Source: JAGVSR01 sp964458265
GTDB taxonomy: Bacteria > Pseudomonadota > Alphaproteobacteria > Rhizobiales > Hyphomicrobiaceae
Length of the DNA stretch: 64,000 bases
Assembly: GCA_964458265.1 (NCBI GenBank)
Contig: CAYWIF010000006.1
Coordinates: forward strand, 1-64,000
Direction of reading: 5' to 3'
Below, piece by piece: positions 1 through 7,588 of this stretch (its first letter is position 1; each line of letters starts with the position of its first letter). Under the pieces are notes generated by a model. It worked only from the letters and a program-made list of their open reading frames with translations. It had not been told where the DNA came from and ran no database searches. The position numbers were made by a program, and so were the translations under genes.

Positions 1-197
1 GCGACGATCTCGAATTGCAGTTTCTTGTGACCGAGGCGTTCGGGCAGGGAGTGCAAAGTGAAAAACAGGACGCCGATGCCGACGACGGCGGCGAGCAGGA
101 TCACGGTGGTGATGACGTAGAGAGGATCGCCTTCATGTGGGCCGCTGATGAAAGACGGCATGTGATGAGGCGCCAATGGGTGCAGTTCGCCGGCCAC
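1..197 (-). CDS. Partial small membrane protein, C-terminus beyond the left edge
   Basis: Reading leftward from a GTG at 197, an open frame of 65 codons runs off the window without a stop. A GGAGG Shine-Dalgarno element lies 8 bases upstream of the GTG. The N-terminus is His/Pro-rich (VAGELHPLAPHHMPSF), followed by one clear membrane segment (about residues 29-46, YVITTVILLAAVVGIGVL) and a charged stretch ending LQFEIV. I do not recognise a named family; it resembles small inner-membrane proteins of unknown function seen in Hyphomicrobiales. The start and reading frame are well supported by the ribosome site and the hydrophobic segment. The C-terminal part and therefore the real length are not visible. 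Confidence 0.6.
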   Translation of the reverse strand, partial: MAGELHPLAPHHMPSFISGPHEGDPLYVITTVILLAAVVGIGVLFFTLHSLPERLGHKKLQFEIV

Positions 198-379
198 GTC
201 GCATCCCTCCCCAAATTTACCGACCGGCACCGCGAGATCCGTTGCGCCGCCCTAAAAGCATGACTGAAAGGGCGATGCCGTCAAGCAATTCGCCGCTGAA
301 TTGGTGGCAATCGGTGCAATCAATGCTTACCTCCTGGTCCAGAAGCATTTCTGGACCCGGCGGAAAGGTGAAGCGGGAC

Positions 380-817
380 ATGGCGTTCAAGTGGTTATGG
401 CGGGCAGCGGCGGTGGCGGTTCTTTGCACCAGCGGTGCCGGTCCTCCGGCCGGCGCACAAGAGGCAACGCTGCAACTCGCACAGGCCGCGCCCCGGTCAT
501 TCGACAGCCGGCCGCCGAGTGGGCCTCCCACGCCGGCACCGCGCTCGTCCAGCGGCGGAACGACCGTGTTGCCACGCGTACCTTATGAGAACCGGCTCGA
601 CAATTCGCGGCGCTACACACCCGGTACGCGGCAGAGGCGGACGCCCGACAGCCAGCGTGTCGTTCCCAAGCCGCCCGCCGCCGGAGGCGATCCGGCAAAG
701 TTTTTCGATAAGCCGGCGCAGAACAAGGTCAGTTGCGAGTGGTTGCGAAGGCTCGCCACGCGTACGGGGCGGCTCTATTGGACGAACCGCTACGAGCGGT
801 GCGTGGGGATCGACTGA
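380..817 (+). CDS. Secreted proline/arginine-rich protein of unknown function
   Basis: This encodes 145 residues. I chose the ATG at 380 because it follows a GGAAAGG ribosome site and begins a typical signal peptide: MAFKWLW, then an alanine-rich hydrophobic core and a cleavage-like AGAQ near residue 28. An in-frame start upstream would bury the signal. The mature part is low complexity, rich in Pro, Ser and Arg (residues about 45-110), and ends in a short ordered-looking segment with two cysteines (around SCEWLRR and YERCVGID) that could form a disulfide in the periplasm. No family is recognised. It converges with the TonB-type gene, leaving only about 10 bases between them. Confidence 0.6.
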   Translation: MAFKWLWRAAAVAVLCTSGAGPPAGAQEATLQLAQAAPRSFDSRPPSGPPTPAPRSSSGGTTVLPRVPYENRLDNSRRYTPGTRQRRTPDSQRVVPKPPAAGGDPAKFFDKPAQNKVSCEWLRRLATRTGRLYWTNRYERCVGID

Positions 818-827
818 CGGGGGTTGG

Positions 828-1874
828 TCAGCGGTAGATGTAGGTGACGAAGAAGACGAGGTCCGCCGGTACGGCGTTGCGTGGTGGAAACGGGAAGCTC
901 GATTGTTGGGTGGCGAAGACGACATTCTGGTCGAGACCCGAGACGTTCGATGGCTTGATGACGGTCGTGCGGACGAGGTTGCCGTTCTTGTTGATTTCGA
1001 TGCGGACCGTGACGCGGCCGAACGTGTTGCTCAACTGCGGCATCGTCGCTTGAAGCGCGCGAATGACGCCGCGCGCGAAGTCGTCGTTCTCGCCCGAGCG
1101 CGTAATTCCGGCGGGCCGCTGGACGCCGGCCCCGCCCCCGCCGACTGGCGCTTGGAAGATGGCCGGCGGCGTCAAGTCGAGCTTGGCGGTTTCGGTTTTC
1201 TTGGCTGGCTTCTTCTCCGGTGCGGGTGAGGGCTGTTTGGCCGGCGGGTCTTTTGGCTCGGTCTTTTTACGTTCAGACGGATCGGGGATTTCGAGCAGTT
1301 TTTTGTCCGCCTCGGAAGGCTCGCTTGTCTTGGCGGGCTGTTCTGCGGGCTTGGTGTCGGATTTATCCGCTGCCGTTTCTGCCTCGGTTTGTTTTGGTGC
1401 CGAGTCAGGTGCCTCGTCCGGCAACGTTGGACGAAGCGACGCGGCGTCTGCGGGCTTTTCGGCGGGCGTGGGCTCAGATGGGGCCGGTGGAGGTGGCGCG
1501 GCCTCAGCGGCGGGCGGAGTTGCGGGTTCGGGGCGGGGTACAGGTGGCGCAGTTTCAGCCGGCGGCGGGGTCGCGGCCGGTGCGGGGGGTGATGAGGGAA
1601 CAGGAAGCCCGGGTGCGGTGTCCTCGACCGTGGCGCGGCCGGTGAGATCCTGCTCGGAGATGATGGACACGCTGATCGCATCATCGGCGCCGCCGGGCGC
1701 GCCAAGGCGGCGCGGCTCTGCCGTTTGGATGCGGATCAGGAGCGCCGCATGGAGGAGGAGCGCGATCAAGAGAAAGCGAAAGAAGCGGCGATCGTCGGCG
1801 GCGATGCGTGCCGCGTCCGGGCCACCCTCCGAGGCGGCCGGGTCGATGCTCAGATCTGCGACTGTATTGGCCAT
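828..1874 (-). CDS. TonB-family energy transducer-like protein
   Basis: This is a 348-residue protein with the classic TonB plan. It has a short cytoplasmic N-terminus and a single membrane anchor at about residues 31-48. A long periplasmic region rich in Pro, Ala, Glu and Lys follows (about 75-250). The last ~85 residues form a globular C-terminal domain containing VTVRIEINKNGNLV and ending FFVTYIYR. Such proteins couple the proton motive force, via ExbB-ExbD, to outer-membrane receptors; TolA-like roles in envelope integrity are also possible for this architecture. No exbB, exbD, tolQ, tolR or receptor gene is nearby, so the partner system is unknown. The ATG start at 1874 gives the expected N-in topology. 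Confidence 0.75.
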   Translation of the reverse strand: MANTVADLSIDPAASEGGPDAARIAADDRRFFRFLLIALLLHAALLIRIQTAEPRRLGAPGGADDAISVSIISEQDLTGRATVEDTAPGLPVPSSPPAPAATPPPAETAPPVPRPEPATPPAAEAAPPPPAPSEPTPAEKPADAASLRPTLPDEAPDSAPKQTEAETAADKSDTKPAEQPAKTSEPSEADKKLLEIPDPSERKKTEPKDPPAKQPSPAPEKKPAKKTETAKLDLTPPAIFQAPVGGGGAGVQRPAGITRSGENDDFARGVIRALQATMPQLSNTFGRVTVRIEINKNGNLVRTTVIKPSNVSGLDQNVVFATQQSSFPFPPRNAVPADLVFFVTYIYR

Positions 1875-2089
1875 CGGACCTGATTTAGCGCGATTTGTTG
1901 CGTCGCGGAACGGAGGCTCAGGCCAACAGCTTTAGGATTTTGCGCTGCAACCTAAGGAAATATGCGAAAGAGTGTTGCAATCTTAAATCTTCACATAGGG
2001 GGTGTTCCCGTGTCTAATTGAACGGCGTGGATGTTATGCGGGCAACGGCATCCAGCACTCGACAAGTCTTGATTACGAGGGAGGTTTTT

Positions 2090-2320
2090 TTGCTTGGTTT
2101 GGAACACGAACCGCTGGCGATTGCGGCGGTCACAGGTGGTATTCTGTACGCTGTTTGGGCAGTGCACCGCGTTTATCAGGCTTTCGGCCGATGCCCCCAA
2201 TGCCAGCACAGGCTCAATCGTACTTCCGCCATTTGCGGCCGCTGCGGCTGCCGCACGCACGAATTTTCATCGCATAAGAAGCACCAACGGCAGACGCAGC
2301 GGCGCGCCGTGGCGGGGTAG
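2090..2320 (+). CDS. Small membrane protein with a zinc-ribbon-like tail
   Basis: This is a 76-residue frame. The TTG at 2090 is the preferred start because GAGGGAGG ends 5 bases upstream; in-frame ATG 2036 and TTG 2018 upstream lack a ribosome site. The N-terminal half has a hydrophobic helix (about residues 8-24, PLAIAAVTGGILYAVWAV). A four-cysteine cluster follows, CPQC and then CGRCGC about 12 residues later, spaced like a rubredoxin/zinc-ribbon knuckle, and then a very basic tail with His and Lys. Membrane-anchored zinc ribbons of this size are common but mostly uncharacterised. No operon partner is evident, although the basic mini-protein gene lies 100 bases downstream on the same strand. 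Confidence 0.5.
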   Translation: MLGLEHEPLAIAAVTGGILYAVWAVHRVYQAFGRCPQCQHRLNRTSAICGRCGCRTHEFSSHKKHQRQTQRRAVAG

Positions 2321-2368
2321 GCATGTGAGGGCCGGGCGGGGTGCGGCTCGGGTGATCCATGCGATCGG

Positions 2369-2396
2369 TTGACAGGTTGCGCCCAGCTCCTAGAAC
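2369..2396 (+). promoter_or_regulatory. Candidate sigma-70 promoter for the basic mini-protein gene
   Basis: A perfect -35 hexamer TTGACA (2369-2374) and a -10-like TAGAAC (2391-2396) are separated by 16 bases. Transcription would begin near 2403, leaving a leader of about 20 bases before the ribosome site and the ATG at 2423. Assignment rests on the consensus match and the short distance to a gene; no experimental support is available. Confidence 0.45.
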
Positions 2397-2422
2397 CGAA
2401 GGCAAAACCGGAGAGCCGTACC

Positions 2423-2545
2423 ATGCCCACAATGTCGAACTCGCGCCGTAAGAAGATCCAGTCTCGTCAACGCAAAGCCAAGAATGCGGAGATGAGAGCG
2501 GCGAAGAGCGCCAAGAAGGCGCGCAACGCCAAGAAATCCGCTTAG
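2423..2545 (+). CDS. 40-residue lysine/arginine/alanine-rich protein
   Basis: This is a complete 40-codon frame starting ATG at 2423 with a GGAG ribosome site 9 bases upstream and a consensus-like promoter just before that. It contains 18 Lys or Arg residues, no aromatic residues and no cysteine; the core is an alternating KNAEMRAAKSAKKARNAKK pattern that would form a highly basic amphipathic helix. The composition resembles small ribosome- or nucleic-acid-binding proteins (Thx/SRA-like in size and charge), but I do not recognise it by sequence. It lies tail-to-tail with the sugar dehydrogenase, 6 bases apart. It falls below most gene-calling length cut-offs and is easily missed. Confidence 0.6.
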   Translation: MPTMSNSRRKKIQSRQRKAKNAEMRAAKSAKKARNAKKSA

Positions 2546-2551
2546 CGCACG

Positions 2552-3772
2552 TTAGCCGCGCGCGTCCTTCTGGTTCGGCGAGAGCTTCATAAGTCCGCCG
2601 TCCTCGCCGTCCTTCAACACGTAGATGCTGCCATCGCCCGCTTCAACCACGTCGCGGATGCGCATACCCATGTCGATGCGTTCGAACTCGCTGGCGGTCT
2701 CGCCTTTCACGTCAACGACGACGATCGCCTTCGAACTGAGGCCGCCGATCAGCGCCTTCCCGGTCCAGCCGGAAAAGCGGCTGCCCGTGTAGAAGGTGAG
2801 GCCAGCGGGTGAGATCACGGGCGTCCAGGTGACGACGGGCTTTACGAATTCAGGCCGCGTGTCGTGGCGCGGGATTTTCTGTTTGTCGTAGTGGTCGCCG
2901 TTCGACACGGCAGGCCAGCCGTAGTCAGCGCCTTTTGCGATCAGGTTCAATTCGTCGCCGCCGAGCGGTCCCATCTCATGGAGCCAAAGGTTGCGGGTCG
3001 CTGGATCGAACGCGATGCCGAGGGGATTGCGGTGCCCCGTGCTCCACACGTCCTTGCGGGCGTTCTTCGGGCCCTGTTCCATGTTGTCGGCTGGCAGCGA
3101 CCCGTCGGGATTGATGCGGACGACCTTGCCGGCGTTGGTAGCGGGATCATGCGAGAGGAAGCGCTGGCGGTCGCCGTTGGTGATGAAGAGCTTTTCATCG
3201 CCGGAGAAGGCCATGTGACCGCCGAAGTGACCGCGGCCGATCTGCTTGGGCTCCTGGCGCCAGATGACTTCAACGTCTTTGAGTTCGTTGCCGTCGAGCA
3301 CCGCGCGGGCGACGGCAAGGCCTTTGAGCACAACGTCGCTGTTGGGGCCATCGTCGCCGACGCGGGGATCCCCGGGGTCCTGTGCGCCGGCGGGCTGTTC
3401 TTCGGCGGGTTCAGCGTAGGACAGATAAATCGTGTTGTTGGTCGCGAAGCCGGGGTGGGCCACGACCGAGAGCAGGCCGCCTTGGCCTTCGAAGTGCACT
3501 TTGGGAACGCCCGTGATGGGTTCGGATAGTTTGCCGTCCGCGTAGAGACGCAGGTTGCCGGGCTTCTCGGTGATCAGCAGGCGGTCATCGGGCAAAACCG
3601 CGATTTTCCACGGGTGCGAGAGGGGTGTCAGCATCTGGCCCGTGATCTTGCCGGATTTGGCGGTGAATTCCTGCATCGCGCCTTCCTGCGCCGAGGCCCG
3701 GTCAAGCATGGCGGCGGCTCCCAGTATTGAAGCGCCCAGCGCCAGCTTTGCTCGCCAAGACAACGTCATCAC
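2552..3772 (-). CDS. Secreted PQQ-dependent aldose sugar dehydrogenase-like protein
   Basis: This 406-residue protein belongs to the soluble glucose/aldose dehydrogenase (GSDH, YliI-like) six-bladed beta-propeller family. An N-terminal signal peptide ends near SAQE (residues 27-30), placing it in the periplasm. Family hallmarks include the early LSHPWKIAVLPDDRLLITEKPG stretch, GQGGLLSVVAHPGF, the RGHFGGHMAF block with the presumed catalytic His, STGHRNPLGIAFDP, and the HEMGPLGGDELN loop that binds Ca2+/PQQ in this family. It would oxidise sugar C1 hydroxyls and pass electrons to an external acceptor. Substrate and acceptor cannot be told from sequence. No pqq genes are in the window, so the cofactor must be made elsewhere or imported. 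Confidence 0.85.
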   Translation of the reverse strand: MMTLSWRAKLALGASILGAAAMLDRASAQEGAMQEFTAKSGKITGQMLTPLSHPWKIAVLPDDRLLITEKPGNLRLYADGKLSEPITGVPKVHFEGQGGLLSVVAHPGFATNNTIYLSYAEPAEEQPAGAQDPGDPRVGDDGPNSDVVLKGLAVARAVLDGNELKDVEVIWRQEPKQIGRGHFGGHMAFSGDEKLFITNGDRQRFLSHDPATNAGKVVRINPDGSLPADNMEQGPKNARKDVWSTGHRNPLGIAFDPATRNLWLHEMGPLGGDELNLIAKGADYGWPAVSNGDHYDKQKIPRHDTRPEFVKPVVTWTPVISPAGLTFYTGSRFSGWTGKALIGGLSSKAIVVVDVKGETASEFERIDMGMRIRDVVEAGDGSIYVLKDGEDGGLMKLSPNQKDARG

Positions 3773-3841
3773 ACCACATCCCTTGCACCTGTTGAAAACG
3801 GATCAGCCAAGGTAACGGCGGGGATGGGCGGAGGTTCCGTG

Positions 3842-6058
3842 TCAGTGACCGGCCATGTAGTCCGGCAGCCAGCTTTCGTTGAGGGTGCGGAGTTTGGCGA
3901 GGGGATAAGGATCATCGTCGCCGCGGATGGTGAGTGCGTCGCCGCCAACCTTGCCGACGACGCGGGCGGGCAGCGCCAGCAGTCGGGCGCGCTCAAGGAC
4001 TTCTTCGGCCATCGCAGGCGAGACGGAGAGCACGTAGCGGCCCTGGTCTTCGCCGAACCAGGCGGCGTGTGCGGGCAGGCTGCCTTCGTAGGGGTAGAGA
4101 TCGGCGCCCAGGTTGCCGGCAAGCGCCATTTCTGCAATCGCGACCAGGAGACCGCCGTCGGCGCAGTCATGCACGGCGGAGACGTTGCCTTCGCGGATGA
4201 GCGCGCGCACGAGGCGACCGGCCTTCAATTCGTCGGCGAGATCGACGGGGGGCGGCGCGCCTTGGAATTTTCCGGCCGCCAATTGCTGATAGAGCGACTG
4301 GCCAAGCCAGCCGCGTTCGAGACCAATGACGATCAGAAGATCGCCGTCGCGCTTCAGCGCAATGTCGGCAAGTTTCGAGACATCGGGCACGAGGCCTACG
4401 CCGCCGATGGCGGGTGTGGGCGGGATGCCGATGCCGTTGGTCTCGTTGTAGAGCGAGACATTGCCGGAGACGACGGGATAGTCGAGCACACGGCAAGCTT
4501 CACCCATGCCGCGGACGCTTGCCACGAACTGGCCCATGATTTCGGGGCGTTCGGGATTGGCAAAGTTCATGTTGTCGGTGATGGCGATCGGGTCGGCGCC
4601 AACCGCGCAAAGGTTGCGCCAGGTTTCCACGACGGCCTGCTTGGTGCCCATCTCGGGGTCGGCGGCGACATAGCGGGGCGTGACATCGCAGGTGGCGGCG
4701 ATGCCCTTCTGCGTGCCGTGGATGCGCACGACGCCGGCGTCGCCGCCGGGGCGGCCGACGGTGTCACCCATGACCATGTGATCGTACTGCTGGTAGATCC
4801 AGCGGCGTGAGCAGAGCGCGGGCGTGGCCATGAGCGCCGTGAGCGCGGTCATGAGGCTGTTGGGAGCCGGCACCCACTCAGGCAGCACGGGAGCCGGCGG
4901 CACGGGATGGAAATAGGGCCGCTCGTACATGGGCGCGGAGTTGGCGAGGACGGGCACGGGCAGATCGGCTTCGACCTTGCCCTTGTGGGTGACGATCATG
5001 CGGCCGGTGTCGGTCGTTCGCCCGATCACGGCGAAGTCGAGGCCCCACTTTTTGAAGATCGCTTCTGCTTCCGGTTCGCGGCCAGGCTTCAAGATCATCA
5101 ACATGCGCTCCTGGCTTTCGGAGAGCATCATTTCGTAGGCGGTCATGTTGGCTTCGCGCTGAGGGACGTGGTCGAGCACGAGTTCGATGCCGACGCCGCC
5201 CTTGTCCGCCATCTCGGAGGTGGAGGACGTGAGGCCGGCCGCTCCCATGTCCTGGATGGCGATGATCATGTCGGTTGCCATCAATTCGAGGCAGGCTTCG
5301 ATGAGCAGCTTTTCGGTGAAGGGATCGCCGACCTGGACGGTGGGGCGCTTCTCGTCGGATTTATCGTCGAATTCGGCCGACGCCATGGTTGCGCCATGGA
5401 TGCCGTCGCGGCCGGTTTTCGAGCCGACGTAGACGACGGGAAGGCCGACGCCCTTGGCGGCGGAGTAGAAGATCTTGTCCGACTTGGCGAGGCCGACGCA
5501 CATGGCGTTGACGAGGATGTTGTTGTTGTAGCCGGCGTCGAAGTTTGTCTCCCCGCCGATGGTGGGCACGCCTGTGCAGTTGCCGTAGTGCGCGATGCCG
5601 GCGACGACACCGTCTACGAGGTGGCGGGTCTTGGCGTGGGCGGGATCGCCGAAGCGCAGCGCATTGAGGTTGGCGACGGGGCGGGCCCCCATCGTGAACA
5701 CGTCGCGCATGATGCCGCCGACGCCGGTGGCGGCCCCCTGGAACGGCTCAATGTAGGAGGGGTGGTTGTGGCTTTCCATCTTGAAGACGGCGCAGTCGCC
5801 GTCGCCGAGATCGACCACGCCGGCATTCTCGCCGGGGCCTTGGATGACCTTGGGTCCCGAGGTCGGCAGCGTTTTGAGCCAGACGCGCGAGGATTTGTAC
5901 GAACAATGCTCCGACCACATGACGGAAAAGATGCCGAGTTCCGTCAGCGACGGCTCGCGTCCGAGGATCGTGAGCAGCCGCTGATATTCATCGGGCTTGA
6001 GGCCGTGTTCGGCGACGATCTGAGGCGTGATAGCGGATGTGCTGGCGGCGTCTTGCAT
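3842..6058 (-). CDS. purL: Phosphoribosylformylglycinamidine synthase subunit PurL
   Basis: This encodes 738 residues, the normal length of the small PurL used with separate PurS and PurQ. It catalyses the fourth step of purine synthesis, FGAR plus ammonia plus ATP to FGAM, as the ATP-binding synthetase subunit. The start at 6058 (MQDAAST) is chosen over an in-frame ATG about 200 bases upstream because it matches family N-termini. Visible motifs are GIFSVMWSEHCSYK near residue 50, ESHNHPSYIEPF (ATP/substrate), QDMGAAGL, and near the C-terminus HDCADGGL. purS and purQ are not in this window. The neighbouring sugar dehydrogenase follows 70 bases downstream on the same strand, but functional linkage is unlikely. 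Confidence 0.96.
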   Translation of the reverse strand: MQDAASTSAITPQIVAEHGLKPDEYQRLLTILGREPSLTELGIFSVMWSEHCSYKSSRVWLKTLPTSGPKVIQGPGENAGVVDLGDGDCAVFKMESHNHPSYIEPFQGAATGVGGIMRDVFTMGARPVANLNALRFGDPAHAKTRHLVDGVVAGIAHYGNCTGVPTIGGETNFDAGYNNNILVNAMCVGLAKSDKIFYSAAKGVGLPVVYVGSKTGRDGIHGATMASAEFDDKSDEKRPTVQVGDPFTEKLLIEACLELMATDMIIAIQDMGAAGLTSSTSEMADKGGVGIELVLDHVPQREANMTAYEMMLSESQERMLMILKPGREPEAEAIFKKWGLDFAVIGRTTDTGRMIVTHKGKVEADLPVPVLANSAPMYERPYFHPVPPAPVLPEWVPAPNSLMTALTALMATPALCSRRWIYQQYDHMVMGDTVGRPGGDAGVVRIHGTQKGIAATCDVTPRYVAADPEMGTKQAVVETWRNLCAVGADPIAITDNMNFANPERPEIMGQFVASVRGMGEACRVLDYPVVSGNVSLYNETNGIGIPPTPAIGGVGLVPDVSKLADIALKRDGDLLIVIGLERGWLGQSLYQQLAAGKFQGAPPPVDLADELKAGRLVRALIREGNVSAVHDCADGGLLVAIAEMALAGNLGADLYPYEGSLPAHAAWFGEDQGRYVLSVSPAMAEEVLERARLLALPARVVGKVGGDALTIRGDDDPYPLAKLRTLNESWLPDYMAGH

Positions 6059-6555
6059 CGGGGCTCGCGGCGGTCGGTGTGAGGTCGGCGGGGTTATAGC
6101 GGCTGGGGGGTGGCTTGTCGCGCATGGGCGGGCGGTTTCTCCCATGCGGATCGCCGCGCAGGGCGAGGGTATTCTTGTGACCGGCGGTGGATCGTTGCGG
6201 CCGGGCTGCCGCACGTCGGTAAAGGTGCGCGCGTGTCTTCGTTGGCCGACCGGGCGGCAAAGCAACGATCGTCTGGCGGAGCGTGCCGCCTCCTAAAACT
6301 ACAAGTCGCCTTCGGTTACGCGATGACTGCATAGCTTTTACGCTATTCACAGCCTGAGCGGGAAAGCCTACCCGTTTGGGCTGCGACGGTTTTGCGCTGC
6401 AGCATACGCAGGTCTGGGATGTGGAAGTAGCACTTTCGTACAGTGTGCCAGAGGGTTAGTTATCGGTTCGCCAGCAGTTGAGACCGATCATGAGCAAGTG
6501 AGGCCGCTGCGGGTGCTGTTTGTGTTTACAACTTAAAAACACGATGGAGCCCCAA
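6059..6555. other. 497-base intergenic region without a recognised gene
   Basis: This lies between the purL start and the divergent secreted-protein gene. Open frames on both strands here are short, mutually overlapping and lack ribosome sites or family resemblance. The half nearer 6555 is less GC-rich than the surrounding genes (for example around 6320-6360 and 6455-6545), as expected for divergent promoters. I see no stable hairpin followed by a T-run. Confidence 0.4.
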
Positions 6556-6963
6556 ATGAACCTGTTCTCGCCGTCGAAGTCACGCATTGCCGCTGCCGCA
6601 GTTCTCGCGGGGGCGGCCGGTCTTAGTCCGTCGCACGCGGGTGAGTTTTCTGCTGCAACGATTGTGAAGCCGCATGCCGGATTGTCATTCGTCGTCGGCT
6701 CGAAGCAGGCGGTCGGATATTTTATCGCCGAGCGCGGGGGCTGCGATCTGACGCTGCTGGTCGGAGACACCGGAGAGGCCGCCGCCGAACGGCCGAAAGG
6801 CTTCGTTCCGGCGCGGTTTACGACGCTGATCGCGGCCGGCCGAACGGCGCGTATGGACACCGGTGACGGACCTTCGATGGAATTCTTTTGCTCAACGGGC
6901 GCGACGTTTTTGACGACGCGCGTGATGGACCGGCTTGCCTACCACGCCGCTCCGGCGAAGTAG
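6556..6963 (+). CDS. Small secreted protein of unknown function
   Basis: This encodes 135 residues from the ATG at 6556, which has GGAG about 6 bases upstream; ATG 6544 is an in-frame alternative. A signal peptide ends SPSHAG-EF (about residue 28). The mature ~107 residues contain two cysteines (in GGCDLTLLVG and EFFCSTGATF) that could pair, and short hydrophobic beta-like stretches. Similar small periplasmic proteins occur in Hyphomicrobiales but have no assigned role that I know. A hairpin terminator follows 25 bases after the stop, so it is probably monocistronic. Confidence 0.65.
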   Translation: MNLFSPSKSRIAAAAVLAGAAGLSPSHAGEFSAATIVKPHAGLSFVVGSKQAVGYFIAERGGCDLTLLVGDTGEAAAERPKGFVPARFTTLIAAGRTARMDTGDGPSMEFFCSTGATFLTTRVMDRLAYHAAPAK

Positions 6964-6987
6964 CGGTCAGCAAGAGATTTCGAATGC

Positions 6988-7011
6988 GAGAGGGGCGCTT
7001 CGGCGCCTCTC
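6988..7011 (+). terminator. Hairpin terminator after the secreted-protein gene
   Basis: GAGAGGGGCGC pairs with GCGCCTCTC (9 base pairs with a two-base GG bulge) around a TTCG tetraloop. It starts 25 bases after the stop codon of the 6556-6963 gene. There is no good T-run downstream, so termination strength is uncertain. Confidence 0.5.
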
Positions 7012-7383
7012 TTCGCGCGCGTGCGGCCACTTTCCGCCGGGGGGTGCAGAGCTCAGCCCAGTGATATGCATTTTTTGCAATGCTGCGCTGCGGAAACGGA
7101 ACTTCTACGCTGTAGATTTTGGAGGTACGAAGTTGTGTCTGTCGGGCAATGGGAAGCTTAGGTGCGCCCGGCGGCGAGAAACAACAACGAGACCCGTCGA
7201 AGGGTCAGGAGTCGATCATGCAGGCCATTATTCTGGCGCTCTTGCAGCGCCGGCCGGTTCGCCGCCGCAGCGCGCGCTGAGCCTCCAAGGATGCCGCAGA
7301 TGCCTCCATCGGCACTGTGGCTGCGAAGTATCCTCCCGAGTGTCATGGCGTTGCCTCCAAACGCACGTGACATGAGCCGGAAG

Positions 7384-7416
7384 CGGGGCGGTCCGAAAGG
7401 TCCGCTCCGTTTTTTT
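7384..7416 (+). terminator. Strong intrinsic terminator with no recognised upstream gene
   Basis: The arms at 7384-7394 and 7399-7409 form an 11-step stem with one T-T mismatch and one G-T pair around a GAAA tetraloop, followed immediately by seven T residues (7410-7416). This is a textbook rightward rho-independent terminator. The only rightward coding frames upstream (7100-7375) are short, low-quality and unlike any known protein, so the transcript being terminated is unidentified. Confidence 0.8.
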
Positions 7417-7457
7417 ACTGGCGTGGGGCGGTTGGGCGCTGGGTCTGAGCAAGTGAC

Positions 7458-7525
7458 TGCCCCTCACCCCCGGCCTTCGCCGGGGCAGGCTTAACCCTCT
7501 CGCCGTGAAGAACGGGGAGAGGGGA
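7458..7525. repeat. REP-like intergenic palindromic element
   Basis: The segment contains CCCCGGCCTTCGCCGGGG, a perfect inverted repeat, flanked by CCCCTCACCC and by CCCTCTCGCCG paired with CGGGGAGAGGGG. This pattern, a CCCTCTCCCCG-type arm facing its complement around a short spacer, matches the dispersed repeats often found between genes in Hyphomicrobiales. Only one copy is in this window, so its repeat status is inferred from general knowledge. Confidence 0.55.
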
Positions 7526-7529
7526 TTAG

Positions 7530-7563
7530 AGAAAACCCCGCGGTGCTGACGCGACGCGGGGTT
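7530..7563 (-). terminator. Terminator of the ribosomal operon
   Basis: AACCCCGCG (7534-7542) and CGCGGGGTT (7555-7563) form a perfect 9-bp stem with a 12-base loop. Read leftward, the stem is followed by TTTCT. It sits 26 bases past the rplI stop codon and would end the rpsF-rpsR-DUF2232-rplI transcript. Confidence 0.75.
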
Positions 7564-7588
7564 GTTTGGTCTCGACGTGTCGCGAGAC

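Noticed and set aside
4907..6082. 391-codon frame on the plus strand opposite purL
   Set aside because: It is an artefact of GC-rich third positions in purL; composition is Gly/Asp/Val-biased and no family is recognised.
7158..7346. 62-codon minus-strand frame from ATG 7346 with GGAGG 7 bases upstream
   Set aside because: The ribosome-site match is good but the protein is low complexity (Arg/Ala/Leu) with no likeness to known proteins, and it lies antisense to the candidate transcript ending at 7416. Not supported enough to call a gene.
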